Shown here: piece after piece, positions 25,267 through 34,569 of the stretch
Layout of the letters: the number at the start of each line of letters is the position of its first letter
How positions within the stretch are numbered: the stretch's first letter is position 1
Source of the DNA: a virus
Virus record (IMG/VR): IMGVR_UViG_3300009790_000010
Span: 1 to 61,201 of that record
Reading direction: 5' to 3' (one strand)
Length of the DNA stretch: 61,201 nt
Position numbers and translations under genes: made by a program
Notes under the pieces: generated by a model
Told to the model about the DNA's origin: nothing
Seen by the model: the letters and a program-made list of their open reading frames with translations, nothing else
Databases searched by the model: none

Positions 25267-25407
25267 ATGGCAACAAAATATGGAAAACCTACACCAGGTA
25301 AAAATGTAAAAGCTCCTAAGGTTCGTCCTTATAATATGAAAAAGAATTATATGAGAGAAGCTGACCAAGAGGGAGGAATAAAAGGATTCGGTAATTATAA
25401 AAAATAA
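25267..25407 (+). CDS. Small basic protein, 46 aa
   Basis: Short frame between the phosphoesterase and the next gene (two bases upstream, one base downstream). It starts MATKYGKPTPGKNVKAPKVR and ends IKGFGNYKK. It is strongly basic, Gly/Pro/Tyr-containing and probably disordered, which suits a nucleic-acid-binding or capsid-internal peptide. Tight packing in the operon supports it. Confidence 0.68.
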   Translation: MATKYGKPTPGKNVKAPKVRPYNMKKNYMREADQEGGIKGFGNYKK

Positions 25408-25408
25408 A

Positions 25409-25612
25409 ATGGCACCAAAATTAAAACCAAGCACAAAAGAATATTTAAGAGATTCAAGAGGTAGGATGTTACAGAAGTGGGAATGGAAACATTACACAGT
25501 TGCAAGTACTTCTACTGCTGAACTTAAAAAACTATTAATTAGTCCCTCTATGACCAGAAAAAAGAATGTCATACAGAGAGAGCTTGACAAAAGAAAATTA
25601 TGGCAACATTAA
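25409..25612 (+). CDS. Small basic protein, 67 aa
   Basis: Basic (many K/R) with two predicted helices (TAELKKLLISPSMTRKKNVIQRELDKRKLW). It overlaps the next gene by 13 bases in another frame, indicating coupled translation. Family not recognised; a small virion or DNA-binding accessory protein is possible. Confidence 0.72.
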   Translation: MAPKLKPSTKEYLRDSRGRMLQKWEWKHYTVASTSTAELKKLLISPSMTRKKNVIQRELDKRKLWQH

Positions 25613-26328
25613 GAAAATTAGTTTCAGACGTTCGTGGAACGCATAAGATTTTATCAACAGATGCTCTTATTACAGACCGAGTTATTGCGTCTGAAATAAA
25701 GAATGCATCTCAAATGTTGATAAAGAGAGAAACTAATTTGAGAAAACTATGGGCTAGTGATACATTATACACTACTATTCCATGTTTAGAGATGAAGGAA
25801 GTTCCTATCTCAGAGTGTTGTGAGTATGCAGATGAATGTAATGTGTCTAGAACTGTACATAAGTTACCAAGAATATCAGAAGGTAACTATCAGTATGTAA
25901 TACAAGGTGTATATTCTATAGATGCTATGGGAGGAAGAGGCAGTAAACTAAAAGAAATAACAATAAATAGGTATTTAAACTTACTTAAATTACCTATAGT
26001 AAAAAATGATTATTACTTCTGGATATCTAATGGATATCTATATGTAAATAATCCTTTACTAAAAGCAATAAGACTAGCTGCATTCTTTGAAGAAGATGTA
26101 CCTAGTGAAATTATGTATCCAGATTGTGATTGTGGAGGTGTAGAATATACGGATGAAGAGTATTGTAAAAACCCTTTAGACAAAGAATATGCACTACCAG
26201 GTTATCTAGAGTCTTCAGCTCTTGGATTAGTATCTCAGAAACTTCTAGCTACATATTTCCAAATTAAAACCGATATGAGTAATGAAGGCATAGATGGACA
26301 AGCTCCAAATGCCCAACCAACTCAGTAA
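25600..26328 (+). CDS. Neck/ring protein, tail-stabilisation-like, 242 aa
   Basis: The N-terminal 60 residues are helical and basic (LRKLVSDVRGTHKILSTDAL...IKRETNLRKLW), followed by Cys-containing beta segments and a C-terminal helical tail with a Gln-rich end. This layout, and the position ahead of two further neck genes and a giant tail protein, match the crAss-like connector set (ring proteins/P22 gp4-like stabilisers) that dock below the portal. It is assigned by resemblance and synteny rather than by a catalytic motif. A CDCGG cluster near residue 185 may bind metal. Confidence 0.75.
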   Translation: MATLRKLVSDVRGTHKILSTDALITDRVIASEIKNASQMLIKRETNLRKLWASDTLYTTIPCLEMKEVPISECCEYADECNVSRTVHKLPRISEGNYQYVIQGVYSIDAMGGRGSKLKEITINRYLNLLKLPIVKNDYYFWISNGYLYVNNPLLKAIRLAAFFEEDVPSEIMYPDCDCGGVEYTDEEYCKNPLDKEYALPGYLESSALGLVSQKLLATYFQIKTDMSNEGIDGQAPNAQPTQ

Positions 26329-26338
26329 TAAATTATAT

Positions 26339-26818
26339 ATGTCACGAGTAGCAGTTGACTGGCGAAGTGCAAGTAAAAAGAATTACGAGGACTTCTGTAA
26401 GAAGCACCCTTTAATATCCTTAACTTTTGATGAGTGGAGGAATATTCTTTATGGTTTTAATGAGTCATTTAAACACTACATTTTAGAGACAGGAGAAAAA
26501 GAAAAACTCCCTACAGGTTTTGGAGAGTTTTCAATTAATAAAAAGAAAAGAAGAAGAACTAAAGGTATTAATGGAAAAGAGTTTATAAATCTTCCTATTG
26601 ATTGGCAGAAGACCAGAGAGAAAGGAAAGGTTGTTTACAATTTTAATTATCATACCGAAGGATATTTTTTTGGATGGATGTGGTTTAAACAAACTGCTAG
26701 ATTTAGAAACTCAGATCTTTGGTACTTTAAACCATCTAGGAAAACATCAAGAGATCTTTCTCAGTATATAAAAGCAGATCCTAAATACCAACATACCTAT
26801 CATGAATGGAAAAAATAA
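26339..26818 (+). CDS. Neck-region structural protein, 159 aa
   Basis: The frame is open from 26294, but the ATG at 26339 is preferred because it lies just after the previous stop at 26328 and gives a clean start (MSRVAVDWRSASKKNY). The protein is basic and aromatic, with PTGFGEFSINKKKRRR and FFGWMWFKQTARFRNSDLWYF, features typical of a protein packed between virion rings or against DNA. Family not recognised; by synteny with crAss-like phages it is a neck or ring component. Confidence 0.75.
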   Translation: MSRVAVDWRSASKKNYEDFCKKHPLISLTFDEWRNILYGFNESFKHYILETGEKEKLPTGFGEFSINKKKRRRTKGINGKEFINLPIDWQKTREKGKVVYNFNYHTEGYFFGWMWFKQTARFRNSDLWYFKPSRKTSRDLSQYIKADPKYQHTYHEWKK

Positions 26819-26821
26819 GTT

Positions 26822-27838
26822 ATGTCATACTACTATAAATACGATTTTGTATCCCCAGAGCCTCTATATGCTACAGTAAAAGAAGAGCTTAAAAGTTATT
26901 TTGATACTGGTGCTGTAGATGATTTATTATTCCCTACCTATCTAGACAAATGTCTAAGAAAGATGGGCAGAACAACTTATAAAATTACTACAGAAGTTTT
27001 ATTTATAGAAGACTTTCAGGCAAGATTACCAGATAACTTTCATGCAGTGAGAGAAGCATGGATGTGTGCTGTAATTCCAGGGAACCCTTATCCAGCAGCA
27101 TCTTCTTTCTACACTCAAGCTGCAAATGCTACTACTATTCAAGTGGCACCTCTAACTATAGGTGGTACACCTTGTAATAATCCTAAATGTCAACATCCTA
27201 ACTGTGATGGAACATGTATGCCTGAAGTGGTACAAGCTGTATATAAAACAAACAGTGAAATACCTAGAGCGTACAGAAGAACCTACTTACTTAAACCAGG
27301 AAATATATCTGCACGTAAAAGTTGTAATGTAGACTACACTAGTTCGTGGAGTCAATATAATCAACTAGCTGTAGCAGGTCGTGAATTTACTCCTGGATCT
27401 TCCACTTACGATTCTTTTGATATAAGAGATAATAAGTTTGTTACAAACTTTAGAAGAGGAGTAGTTCATTTAGTATTCTATTCTACTGATTATGATAAAA
27501 TAGGTAATCAATTAGTACCAGACAACTATCGTGTAAGAGAATACATAGAATCATTTATTAAATTTAAAGTATTTGAAACTCTAACTAATCAAACCAATGA
27601 TGAAACATTTAATCAATTACAAACAAAGTTAGTCTATTATAAACAATTAGCAGACGAAGCTTGGGTTATGGCAGAAACAGAACTTAAAAAAGAGACAACT
27701 TATCAAAAACAAAGAAGAGTTGTAACTGATCTTAATCGTAATAACATGTATGAATTACCTGATGCAAAGTCTCAAGTATCAGGAAGATACTCAAATAGAT
27801 ACGGGTATGGTTTATGGAGACGTAATGGTTGGAGTTAA
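26822..27838 (+). CDS. Neck/ring protein, 338 aa
   Basis: Begins with a helical region (VKEELKSYFDTGAVDDLLFPTYLDKCLRKMG) and a beta-rich middle with an insert containing a CNNPKCQHPNCDGTC cluster that could hold a metal ion. The C-terminal part is helical and basic, ending Tyr/Gly/Arg-rich (SGRYSNRYGYGLWRRNG). It sits directly before the muzzle-like giant and is likely one of the rings between portal and tail. The motif-level evidence is limited; the role is inferred from gene order. Confidence 0.75.
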   Translation: MSYYYKYDFVSPEPLYATVKEELKSYFDTGAVDDLLFPTYLDKCLRKMGRTTYKITTEVLFIEDFQARLPDNFHAVREAWMCAVIPGNPYPAASSFYTQAANATTIQVAPLTIGGTPCNNPKCQHPNCDGTCMPEVVQAVYKTNSEIPRAYRRTYLLKPGNISARKSCNVDYTSSWSQYNQLAVAGREFTPGSSTYDSFDIRDNKFVTNFRRGVVHLVFYSTDYDKIGNQLVPDNYRVREYIESFIKFKVFETLTNQTNDETFNQLQTKLVYYKQLADEAWVMAETELKKETTYQKQRRVVTDLNRNNMYELPDAKSQVSGRYSNRYGYGLWRRNGWS

Positions 27839-27848
27839 TAAATAGTAT

Positions 27849-30800
27849 ATGGCTACTAAAAAAGAAAAAGACGACATTGCTTCAGGTTTAAGTGCGGCTA
27901 AGAAAAAAGTTGCTGCTGCTCAGAAGATGGATGCTGCTCAGAAAGGACAGGTAAGGCTTGAATATAATCAAGCTCAGACTGGTCTTAATATGGATAGCAC
28001 TATCAATCAAGTAAAGACAGGTAGTCTTACTTATGCATTGAATGCTACTGTAGAAAACTTTGATTCTAGTTCTGTAAACTATCAAAACGAACCTGGTAAT
28101 GAACCGTGTCTCTCCTTTCCTAATGGGTATGAACTTATAGGAAAACATACTATTCCTGAGAAAAAGATAAACATATTCTTTCTAACTAATCCTGCCACTA
28201 GTGATAGTGAAATTGGCTTCATGTATAATAATGATTGTCAATATCGCAAGCTAGTAAATGCTCCTTGTTTAAATTTTAGTATTGATCATCCTATACCAAA
28301 GGTGGTACATCGAATAACAAACTGTACTACAGAGATATATTGGACTGATGGATTTAATCCTCGAAGATATTTAGATGTAGAATTAGATGAAAATTTAGTA
28401 CCTATTAATCTTCCTTATGTATTACTAAGTGGGTCTCCTGATTGTTTTCCTGTATATAGTGATGAGTTAGACTGTAATCAATTAAAGATACAGCCGAACT
28501 TTGATATACCTTTATTAGAAATTAGTAGTGTTTTAAATGTAGGGAGTTTAGTGGCTGGAACTTATCAGTTTGCTGTGCAATATGCAGATGCATTAGGTAA
28601 TGACTTAACTTCTTATTATTCTGTTACCAATCCTACACCAATTGCTGATCCTCTTATCACTACTGTAAACTTCAATTATCCTGTGGGTAAATCAATAGAA
28701 GTAAAAGTATCAAACATAGATATTTCAGGACAATATGGATACTATAATATTGCTGTAATAAAAACTATAAATGATATTTCATCAGTAGAATTAGTAGGCA
28801 CTTACAGTATTACTGAAAAGGAGGAGGTTATAACATATACAGGAGCAGATGCAAGTCCTATTCAATTATCTATTGCTGATATCTTTGAGAAATATCCTTA
28901 TTATGATGTAGCGGGAGATCTAACTACTGTTCAAGATATATTAGTGTGGGACAATTTAACATCTATAGATAGAATCAACTATCAAGGTATAGCAAATCAA
29001 ATAAATTTAGATTGGCAGACACATAGATTACCTCCAGACGAAAATTATTCTGATGAGTTAAATGCTACTAATCTTCGTGGATATATGCGTGATGAGATAT
29101 ATGCATTTGAAATAGCTTTCCTTTTAAGAAATGGAAAACAAACAGATTCGTTCCACATACCTGGACCTGCTAATCCTGGAGTATTATATCCTGATGTACC
29201 TAATACCAATGATGACTTTATTGGAGAACCTGATTATTATCAAAATGGTATAGGATACAGTGCATATTGGAAGATATATAATACTGCTCGATTAATAGAT
29301 TATGAGGCATCTGCAGACCAACAAGCAGATCCTAACTATAAAGGACCTTGGCAATACGGAGAATTTGCATACTGGGAATCTACAGAGAAGTATCCCTGTA
29401 ACGAAGATATGTGGGGAGAGTTAGCTGATAAACCTATTAGACATCATAAGTTTCCAGATGTATTGGTAAGCCCTATTGTAGAGAATAGTGAAATTGTATA
29501 TCAAGATGGACAAATAGTTCCTGACATGCAAGACAGTGCAGTGTTTCCTCTGGGAGTAAAAATTGATAATACTCAAATATCAACTTTAATAGCAACCTCA
29601 GGTTTAACACAAGATCAAAAAGATGATATTGTAGGATACAAAATTGTTAGAGGAGATCGTGGTACAAACAAATCAGTAATAGCAAAAGGTATACTTAGAA
29701 ACATGAATAAGTATACTAGAGAAGATCAAGAATATTACTATCCTAATTATCCTTACAACCAAGTATCTGGACAAGATGCATTTATACAAGAGAATAATAA
29801 TGCTTATAACATAGATTCTAAACCATGGCTTGTATATTTCCCTAAGCAAGAAGTTATTCCTAGTTGGGAGGATGGATATGATCTGGATGATCCATACGAG
29901 GAGATGGAATGGTGGCAAGAGATTGGTGACTTTATCGAACAAGAAGATGGAGTTTTTCAATATACCAGTGTAGAAAATGGTAAACCTACTCCAGCACCTA
30001 TTAAGCCAGGATGTGTGGTAGAAGTATGTTCTCTCACAAGACCTATAGGCCTTAGAGGAATAATGACAATAGGTCCTGGTGATTATGATGCATGGAGATG
30101 TTATAATGGTAGTAATGCTATTGCTGGTTTCAGAACTATATCTCAAAACCCTTTCAATACTCTAAACTTTGATGGCACTATTGCAGCACGTAAATTCTGG
30201 GAGACTGATGTAGTGTTTGGTCTCATCGGTACGGATGAGAAAGGAACTGTCCTAACTCCTATAGATCCTGACTTTGATTATGCAGATGGAGCTGCAGTTG
30301 GTACTAATGCTCATGATCATATATGGCGTCCAGAGATTCAAAGACCAGGTCCTGATTATTTAACTGCTGCAAGAGTAAAATTACACAACTATAATCAAGC
30401 TTCAGAGTGTCCAGATTCTTCAAATATAGCATCATGGCCAATTGGATGTTTTGATCAATTAGAGGGAGATGATGTTCCGTGTAGTGGTGGTTCGAGTAAT
30501 AGTGCTTGTCAATGTTGTGAGGGAAGAAATGAACCAGGTCTTCCGGCATTTGGACTACCTACTAATCCTCTTCCTGAAATAGAACCTAATCCAACTACCA
30601 GTGAAAATACTTTTAAACCTCAAACAGCTTTCACTGATGGTGGGAGTGGGGCACTGAGCGGTTATAGTAGACACGGTAGAAGGTCTTGTTTAAAGTGTGA
30701 TAGAAATGTACCTATTAAACCATTAGATGGTCAGGATGCAGAGGATGTAAAAAATCTTCTAGATAAAGTAGTTTTTAATTCTCCTGATACTTCATTCGGA

Positions 30801-33800
30801 CAACCCTTCTTAGGAAGTGTATTGAAGTTAGAAAGTGTAATGTTTGGAGGGGGTAAAGGGCACTTTGTAGAGGTTAAAGATAATGCTAAATATAAACTAC
30901 TTAGTAAGGAGGCTCAACAAGATGCATTAGATAGTTCAGAAAGAGTAGCTAACATGGGCTCCGATGGATTCAATGCTGGTATAATGTTTACAGTGTATCA
31001 GTCCTATCTTACTATCTATATCAATGGTATAACAAGACAGAATTATGCAATGTCTTTTAACTCAAGAGCTAACTATGATTATTCTTTTCCTATTGACAAT
31101 AATGTTAGCGGTGGTATCAAACAAAGAGAAATAGAACTTACTAGATATTTAATACCAGGAGTACAATCATTTAATAATAATGACTTCCCTATAAATAATT
31201 GGAATAGAGAATCTTCAGTATATATAAAAACTAAAGCTAGAACAATTACTACTGAACCTCTACCTCTTCCACAAAATACAGATAGTCTTCTAGATACTGA
31301 TGGTAATCCTAGTATTGTAGAGTTTTCAAGATTCAATATTGGGCAGATAGGTAATTGTGATAAACCTAGTAAAGAAGAAGACATAAAGGTAGTATCTTAT
31401 TATGCTTCAATGAAGAATATAATACCTAACCAATGGGGACAAATAAACTCCTTCCAAAGAATAGATACTGGTTATCAGAGTCTTGTTACAGCAGAAGGAA
31501 CATCTAGTATATTTGGAGGAGATGTATACATCTCTCGTTTTGCATTTAAAACTAAACTACCATTCTTTATTGATAATAGAGTAAATGCTCCTGATGATTC
31601 TGATATATTCTTTGATGAAATAAGTAATGTGGCCTATGCTAAATACTGGCATTCAGCTAGGTCTATATTGTCCAACTATACTGTGACCTCAGGAGACGAT
31701 GCACCTCAAAATATGTTCAATCTTATATCTACTAAGGCTCATAATTTAGATTGTGCTTCTGATCCTTCGACTTATACTCAGGGTACATTTAATAATATAG
31801 CAGGTACTTACAGAACTTTCTATGATGGATATATGTATTTGTTTGCATACGGTATTCCTAACTTCTATTGTGAAAGTGTATATAATACCGACTTACGTCA
31901 AGCATTTAATACTAAAGAAGGAGACTTCTGGCCTCATGTAAATAGTAGTATTCCGGATGATTGGGTTCAAGAAAGTAATGTACCTATCGCACAAGATAAT
32001 ACATACTATTATAATGTTACATTCTCTAAACAAAACAAAGAAAATGTATTTACTCAACTACCTTTAGATTGGTCCGATGTATGTTTTACATTCTTTCCAT
32101 TTAGAGCTATCTATTCAGATACACAAACAGACAGTCCAGATAATAGAGTGAATAATTGGTTGGTATATAGAGCTGCATCTTTCTTTGACTTCCCACAAAA
32201 CTATGGAGCTTTAACATCATTAGATGGTATTGAAGATAAGGGAGTACTAGCAAGATTTGAAAACAAAGCCCTATTATATAATAAACTACTTACAATAGAT
32301 ACAAGTAATCCTCAAGCAGCTTACATAGGTAATCCTAGATTGTTTTCTAGTTCTCCTCCAATAGACTTTGCTGAAACTGATCTTGGTTATGTAGGTTCTC
32401 AACATAAATTCTTACTTAAGTTACCATATGGTCAAGTTACTGCAGATGCTAAAAGAGGACAAATTTTTCTTATATCAGGAGGAAAGTCTATTGACCTAAC
32501 AGGAGTGCAATCAGGAGTAAATCGATTTATAACAAACAGTTTACCTTTTGAAATACTAGAGTACTTCCCAGAGGTAAATGTAGATAACCACTTTGCTGGA
32601 ATAGGACTACACGGAGTTTATGATAGTAAGTTTGATAGAATAATTATTACCAAACTAGATTATATTCCTCTAAATGATGGGATATATTATGACCCATCAG
32701 ATAAAAACTTTTATATAGATATACCAGATGATCCTTCTACGCCAGAAGAAGATAGTGTAAGACAAGAGGTATTCTTATTTGATGAAAATTATTTCTGTAA
32801 TAAGTCATGGACTATGTCTTTTGATTTTAGTACTAAGAGTTGGATATCATTTCACTCTTACTTACCTAATTTCTATATTGGGGAAAATAATTTCTACTAT
32901 TCAGGCATCAATGAATGCTGTTCAAATTTTACTGCAGTACTTGAAACTCCTGATAGAAGTAAAATTGGAGATGAGGAACCTGCTCTTGATATGATAATAG
33001 GAGTGCTGGATCCTGTTGCTCTTATTACAACTAGTACAACTACTACTTCTAATCCTTTATTTACCACTACTACAACTACTGCATATATACCTGACTGCTC
33101 TATTAACATAGCGATATCAGAAGAACTAGGATGTGAGATAGATGGAGTAGGGTATATAACTGTACCTAGTCCTACCACTACAACAATATGTGTGAGACCT
33201 GAACCTCTCGCATCAAATATATTTGTAGAAGGGTATCAAATAAAAGGAACTGCTACTCCAGTAGTAGGAACAGCCACTGCAGAAAGAGCATGTGCTGTAG
33301 CTTCGTTTGCTTTTAATGCTACATCAAACGATGAGATTATTCCTATTAACTTTAATTATGAACATTATGTATTCCCTGCAACAAATAGTATTGTTAATGC
33401 TCAAGTATGGTTAGGTTTAGGTGATGATTGTACATCTGTTCCTGATGGTTGGTATAGTAATCAAGGAGAACCTAACAATGTCTACTATGTAGAAAATGGG
33501 TTTATAAGACAAGAAGTACCGTGTGATTGTAATACTACTGCACCTACCACCACTGCATATACAGGAAGCTTTAATGAATGTTGTGCATGGTTATTAAATG
33601 ATGATGATGGTAATGTTAAATTATATGACTCTTTCCATTATACTGGTGTTCCAATTACAATACCTGGATATACTGCTGGTACTAAACTAGCAATTGGACC
33701 GAATACTTTATATGCATGGGATGGTAGTTTAGCATTTAACAAATGGACTATAAATACAACTAACTGGAGTGCAGTAAAAGAGTTAGATATAACACCAGCT

Positions 33801-34022
33801 GGATTTAATACAACAGCTGGAGTGGTAGTTAAAGATGATAATACACTAATAGCACTAGACACAACTGCAGGTGATGTAGTAGAGATAGATACTTCAACAG
33901 CAGCAGTAACAGTTAAGTTTACTTTACCAGTTGGTTATACATGGACAACAAATCTACTATATACTAGAACAGGTAAACTAATAACAATAGGAAAAAACAC
34001 TGGAACAACAGATTTCCATTAA
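27849..34022 (+). CDS. Giant tail (muzzle-like) protein, 2057 aa, cut by an in-frame TAA
   Basis: Large beta-rich protein placed after the neck genes, where crAss-like phages encode the tail muzzle. The first 45 residues are charged and Ala-rich; the following 1650 are beta-type with many Trp/Tyr and surface-like Asn/Asp. From about residue 1720 come poly-Thr linkers (33028-33079, 33175-33186, 33535-33558), a domain like the C-terminal domain of the copy 2 fibre (NAQVWLGLGDD...NQGE...YYVENGFIRQEVPC), and propeller-like blades (KLAIGPNTLYAWDG; VVVKDDNTLIALDT; RTGKLITIGKNTG). The frame stops at TAA (34020-34022) inside a blade, and the same frame stays open to 34565. The full protein would be 2238 aa. 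The nearest relatives are expected to lack this stop. Confidence 0.85.
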   Translation: MATKKEKDDIASGLSAAKKKVAAAQKMDAAQKGQVRLEYNQAQTGLNMDSTINQVKTGSLTYALNATVENFDSSSVNYQNEPGNEPCLSFPNGYELIGKHTIPEKKINIFFLTNPATSDSEIGFMYNNDCQYRKLVNAPCLNFSIDHPIPKVVHRITNCTTEIYWTDGFNPRRYLDVELDENLVPINLPYVLLSGSPDCFPVYSDELDCNQLKIQPNFDIPLLEISSVLNVGSLVAGTYQFAVQYADALGNDLTSYYSVTNPTPIADPLITTVNFNYPVGKSIEVKVSNIDISGQYGYYNIAVIKTINDISSVELVGTYSITEKEEVITYTGADASPIQLSIADIFEKYPYYDVAGDLTTVQDILVWDNLTSIDRINYQGIANQINLDWQTHRLPPDENYSDELNATNLRGYMRDEIYAFEIAFLLRNGKQTDSFHIPGPANPGVLYPDVPNTNDDFIGEPDYYQNGIGYSAYWKIYNTARLIDYEASADQQADPNYKGPWQYGEFAYWESTEKYPCNEDMWGELADKPIRHHKFPDVLVSPIVENSEIVYQDGQIVPDMQDSAVFPLGVKIDNTQISTLIATSGLTQDQKDDIVGYKIVRGDRGTNKSVIAKGILRNMNKYTREDQEYYYPNYPYNQVSGQDAFIQENNNAYNIDSKPWLVYFPKQEVIPSWEDGYDLDDPYEEMEWWQEIGDFIEQEDGVFQYTSVENGKPTPAPIKPGCVVEVCSLTRPIGLRGIMTIGPGDYDAWRCYNGSNAIAGFRTISQNPFNTLNFDGTIAARKFWETDVVFGLIGTDEKGTVLTPIDPDFDYADGAAVGTNAHDHIWRPEIQRPGPDYLTAARVKLHNYNQASECPDSSNIASWPIGCFDQLEGDDVPCSGGSSNSACQCCEGRNEPGLPAFGLPTNPLPEIEPNPTTSENTFKPQTAFTDGGSGALSGYSRHGRRSCLKCDRNVPIKPLDGQDAEDVKNLLDKVVFNSPDTSFGQPFLGSVLKLESVMFGGGKGHFVEVKDNAKYKLLSKEAQQDALDSSERVANMGSDGFNAGIMFTVYQSYLTIYINGITRQNYAMSFNSRANYDYSFPIDNNVSGGIKQREIELTRYLIPGVQSFNNNDFPINNWNRESSVYIKTKARTITTEPLPLPQNTDSLLDTDGNPSIVEFSRFNIGQIGNCDKPSKEEDIKVVSYYASMKNIIPNQWGQINSFQRIDTGYQSLVTAEGTSSIFGGDVYISRFAFKTKLPFFIDNRVNAPDDSDIFFDEISNVAYAKYWHSARSILSNYTVTSGDDAPQNMFNLISTKAHNLDCASDPSTYTQGTFNNIAGTYRTFYDGYMYLFAYGIPNFYCESVYNTDLRQAFNTKEGDFWPHVNSSIPDDWVQESNVPIAQDNTYYYNVTFSKQNKENVFTQLPLDWSDVCFTFFPFRAIYSDTQTDSPDNRVNNWLVYRAASFFDFPQNYGALTSLDGIEDKGVLARFENKALLYNKLLTIDTSNPQAAYIGNPRLFSSSPPIDFAETDLGYVGSQHKFLLKLPYGQVTADAKRGQIFLISGGKSIDLTGVQSGVNRFITNSLPFEILEYFPEVNVDNHFAGIGLHGVYDSKFDRIIITKLDYIPLNDGIYYDPSDKNFYIDIPDDPSTPEEDSVRQEVFLFDENYFCNKSWTMSFDFSTKSWISFHSYLPNFYIGENNFYYSGINECCSNFTAVLETPDRSKIGDEEPALDMIIGVLDPVALITTSTTTTSNPLFTTTTTTAYIPDCSINIAISEELGCEIDGVGYITVPSPTTTTICVRPEPLASNIFVEGYQIKGTATPVVGTATAERACAVASFAFNATSNDEIIPINFNYEHYVFPATNSIVNAQVWLGLGDDCTSVPDGWYSNQGEPNNVYYVENGFIRQEVPCDCNTTAPTTTAYTGSFNECCAWLLNDDDGNVKLYDSFHYTGVPITIPGYTAGTKLAIGPNTLYAWDGSLAFNKWTINTTNWSAVKELDITPAGFNTTAGVVVKDDNTLIALDTTAGDVVEIDTSTAAVTVKFTLPVGYTWTTNLLYTRTGKLITIGKNTGTTDFH

Positions 34023-34565
34023 TTCCAATGGGATTATGATAATGCAACGGTAGTACCAGAAATTGATTCCACAATTACCAGTTCAGAGTTTGTAGATTGT
34101 AGATGGATAGCAGAATGTGATTGTATTATAAGTATTATGGCTGAAGGTTCTACTTGTGAGAATTTTGCCTTTAGAGTAGAGAATGTATCTCCCTATACTG
34201 TAGTTGAACAAGGATGTCAAGACTATGTTCCAGATCCTGTAGAGCTGGATGATAACGATATACCTGTATGGAGTACTATGAGTGTTACTAATTCTACTCA
34301 ACAAATGGCTTGTGTTAATAAAGATACAGACCAATGGGGCACTACTACTACTAGTACTACAGCATCCCCAACTACTACCACTACAACTTCTGTCTACCCA
34401 TGTTATGGTTATGAAGTAGTAGGACCACAAGTGGTGTGGTATCCAAATTGTGTAGGAGAAGAACAAACAATATCTGTACCTAGTGGAGAAACTCTCGAAT
34501 TCTGTTCATCCGATAATACTATTACCGGAGCAGGAATAACCTTATTAGGAGCATGTAATTTATAA
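34023..34565 (+). pseudogene. In-frame 3' continuation of the muzzle-like gene after the TAA
   Basis: Downstream of the TAA the same frame runs open for 180 sense codons. It first completes the interrupted blade (FQWDYDNATVVPEID) and then continues with Cys-containing strands, a poly-Thr linker (34341-34390) and a final domain typical of fibre ends (GYEVVGPQVVWYPNC...VPSGETLEFC). The first ATG in this frame is at 34137, in mid-strand, so a separate gene starting there (142 aa) would lack the beginning of its domain. I read it as the detached tip of the upstream protein, made by stop-codon read-through, lost by mutation, or an artefact of one base. Confidence 0.75.
34341..34390 (+). repeat. 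Poly-threonine linker coding tract
   Basis: Encodes TTTTSTTASPTTTTTTS between the broken propeller and the last domain of the muzzle-like reading frame, with mixed Thr codons as in the other tracts. Confidence 0.85.
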
Positions 34566-34569
34566 CAAT

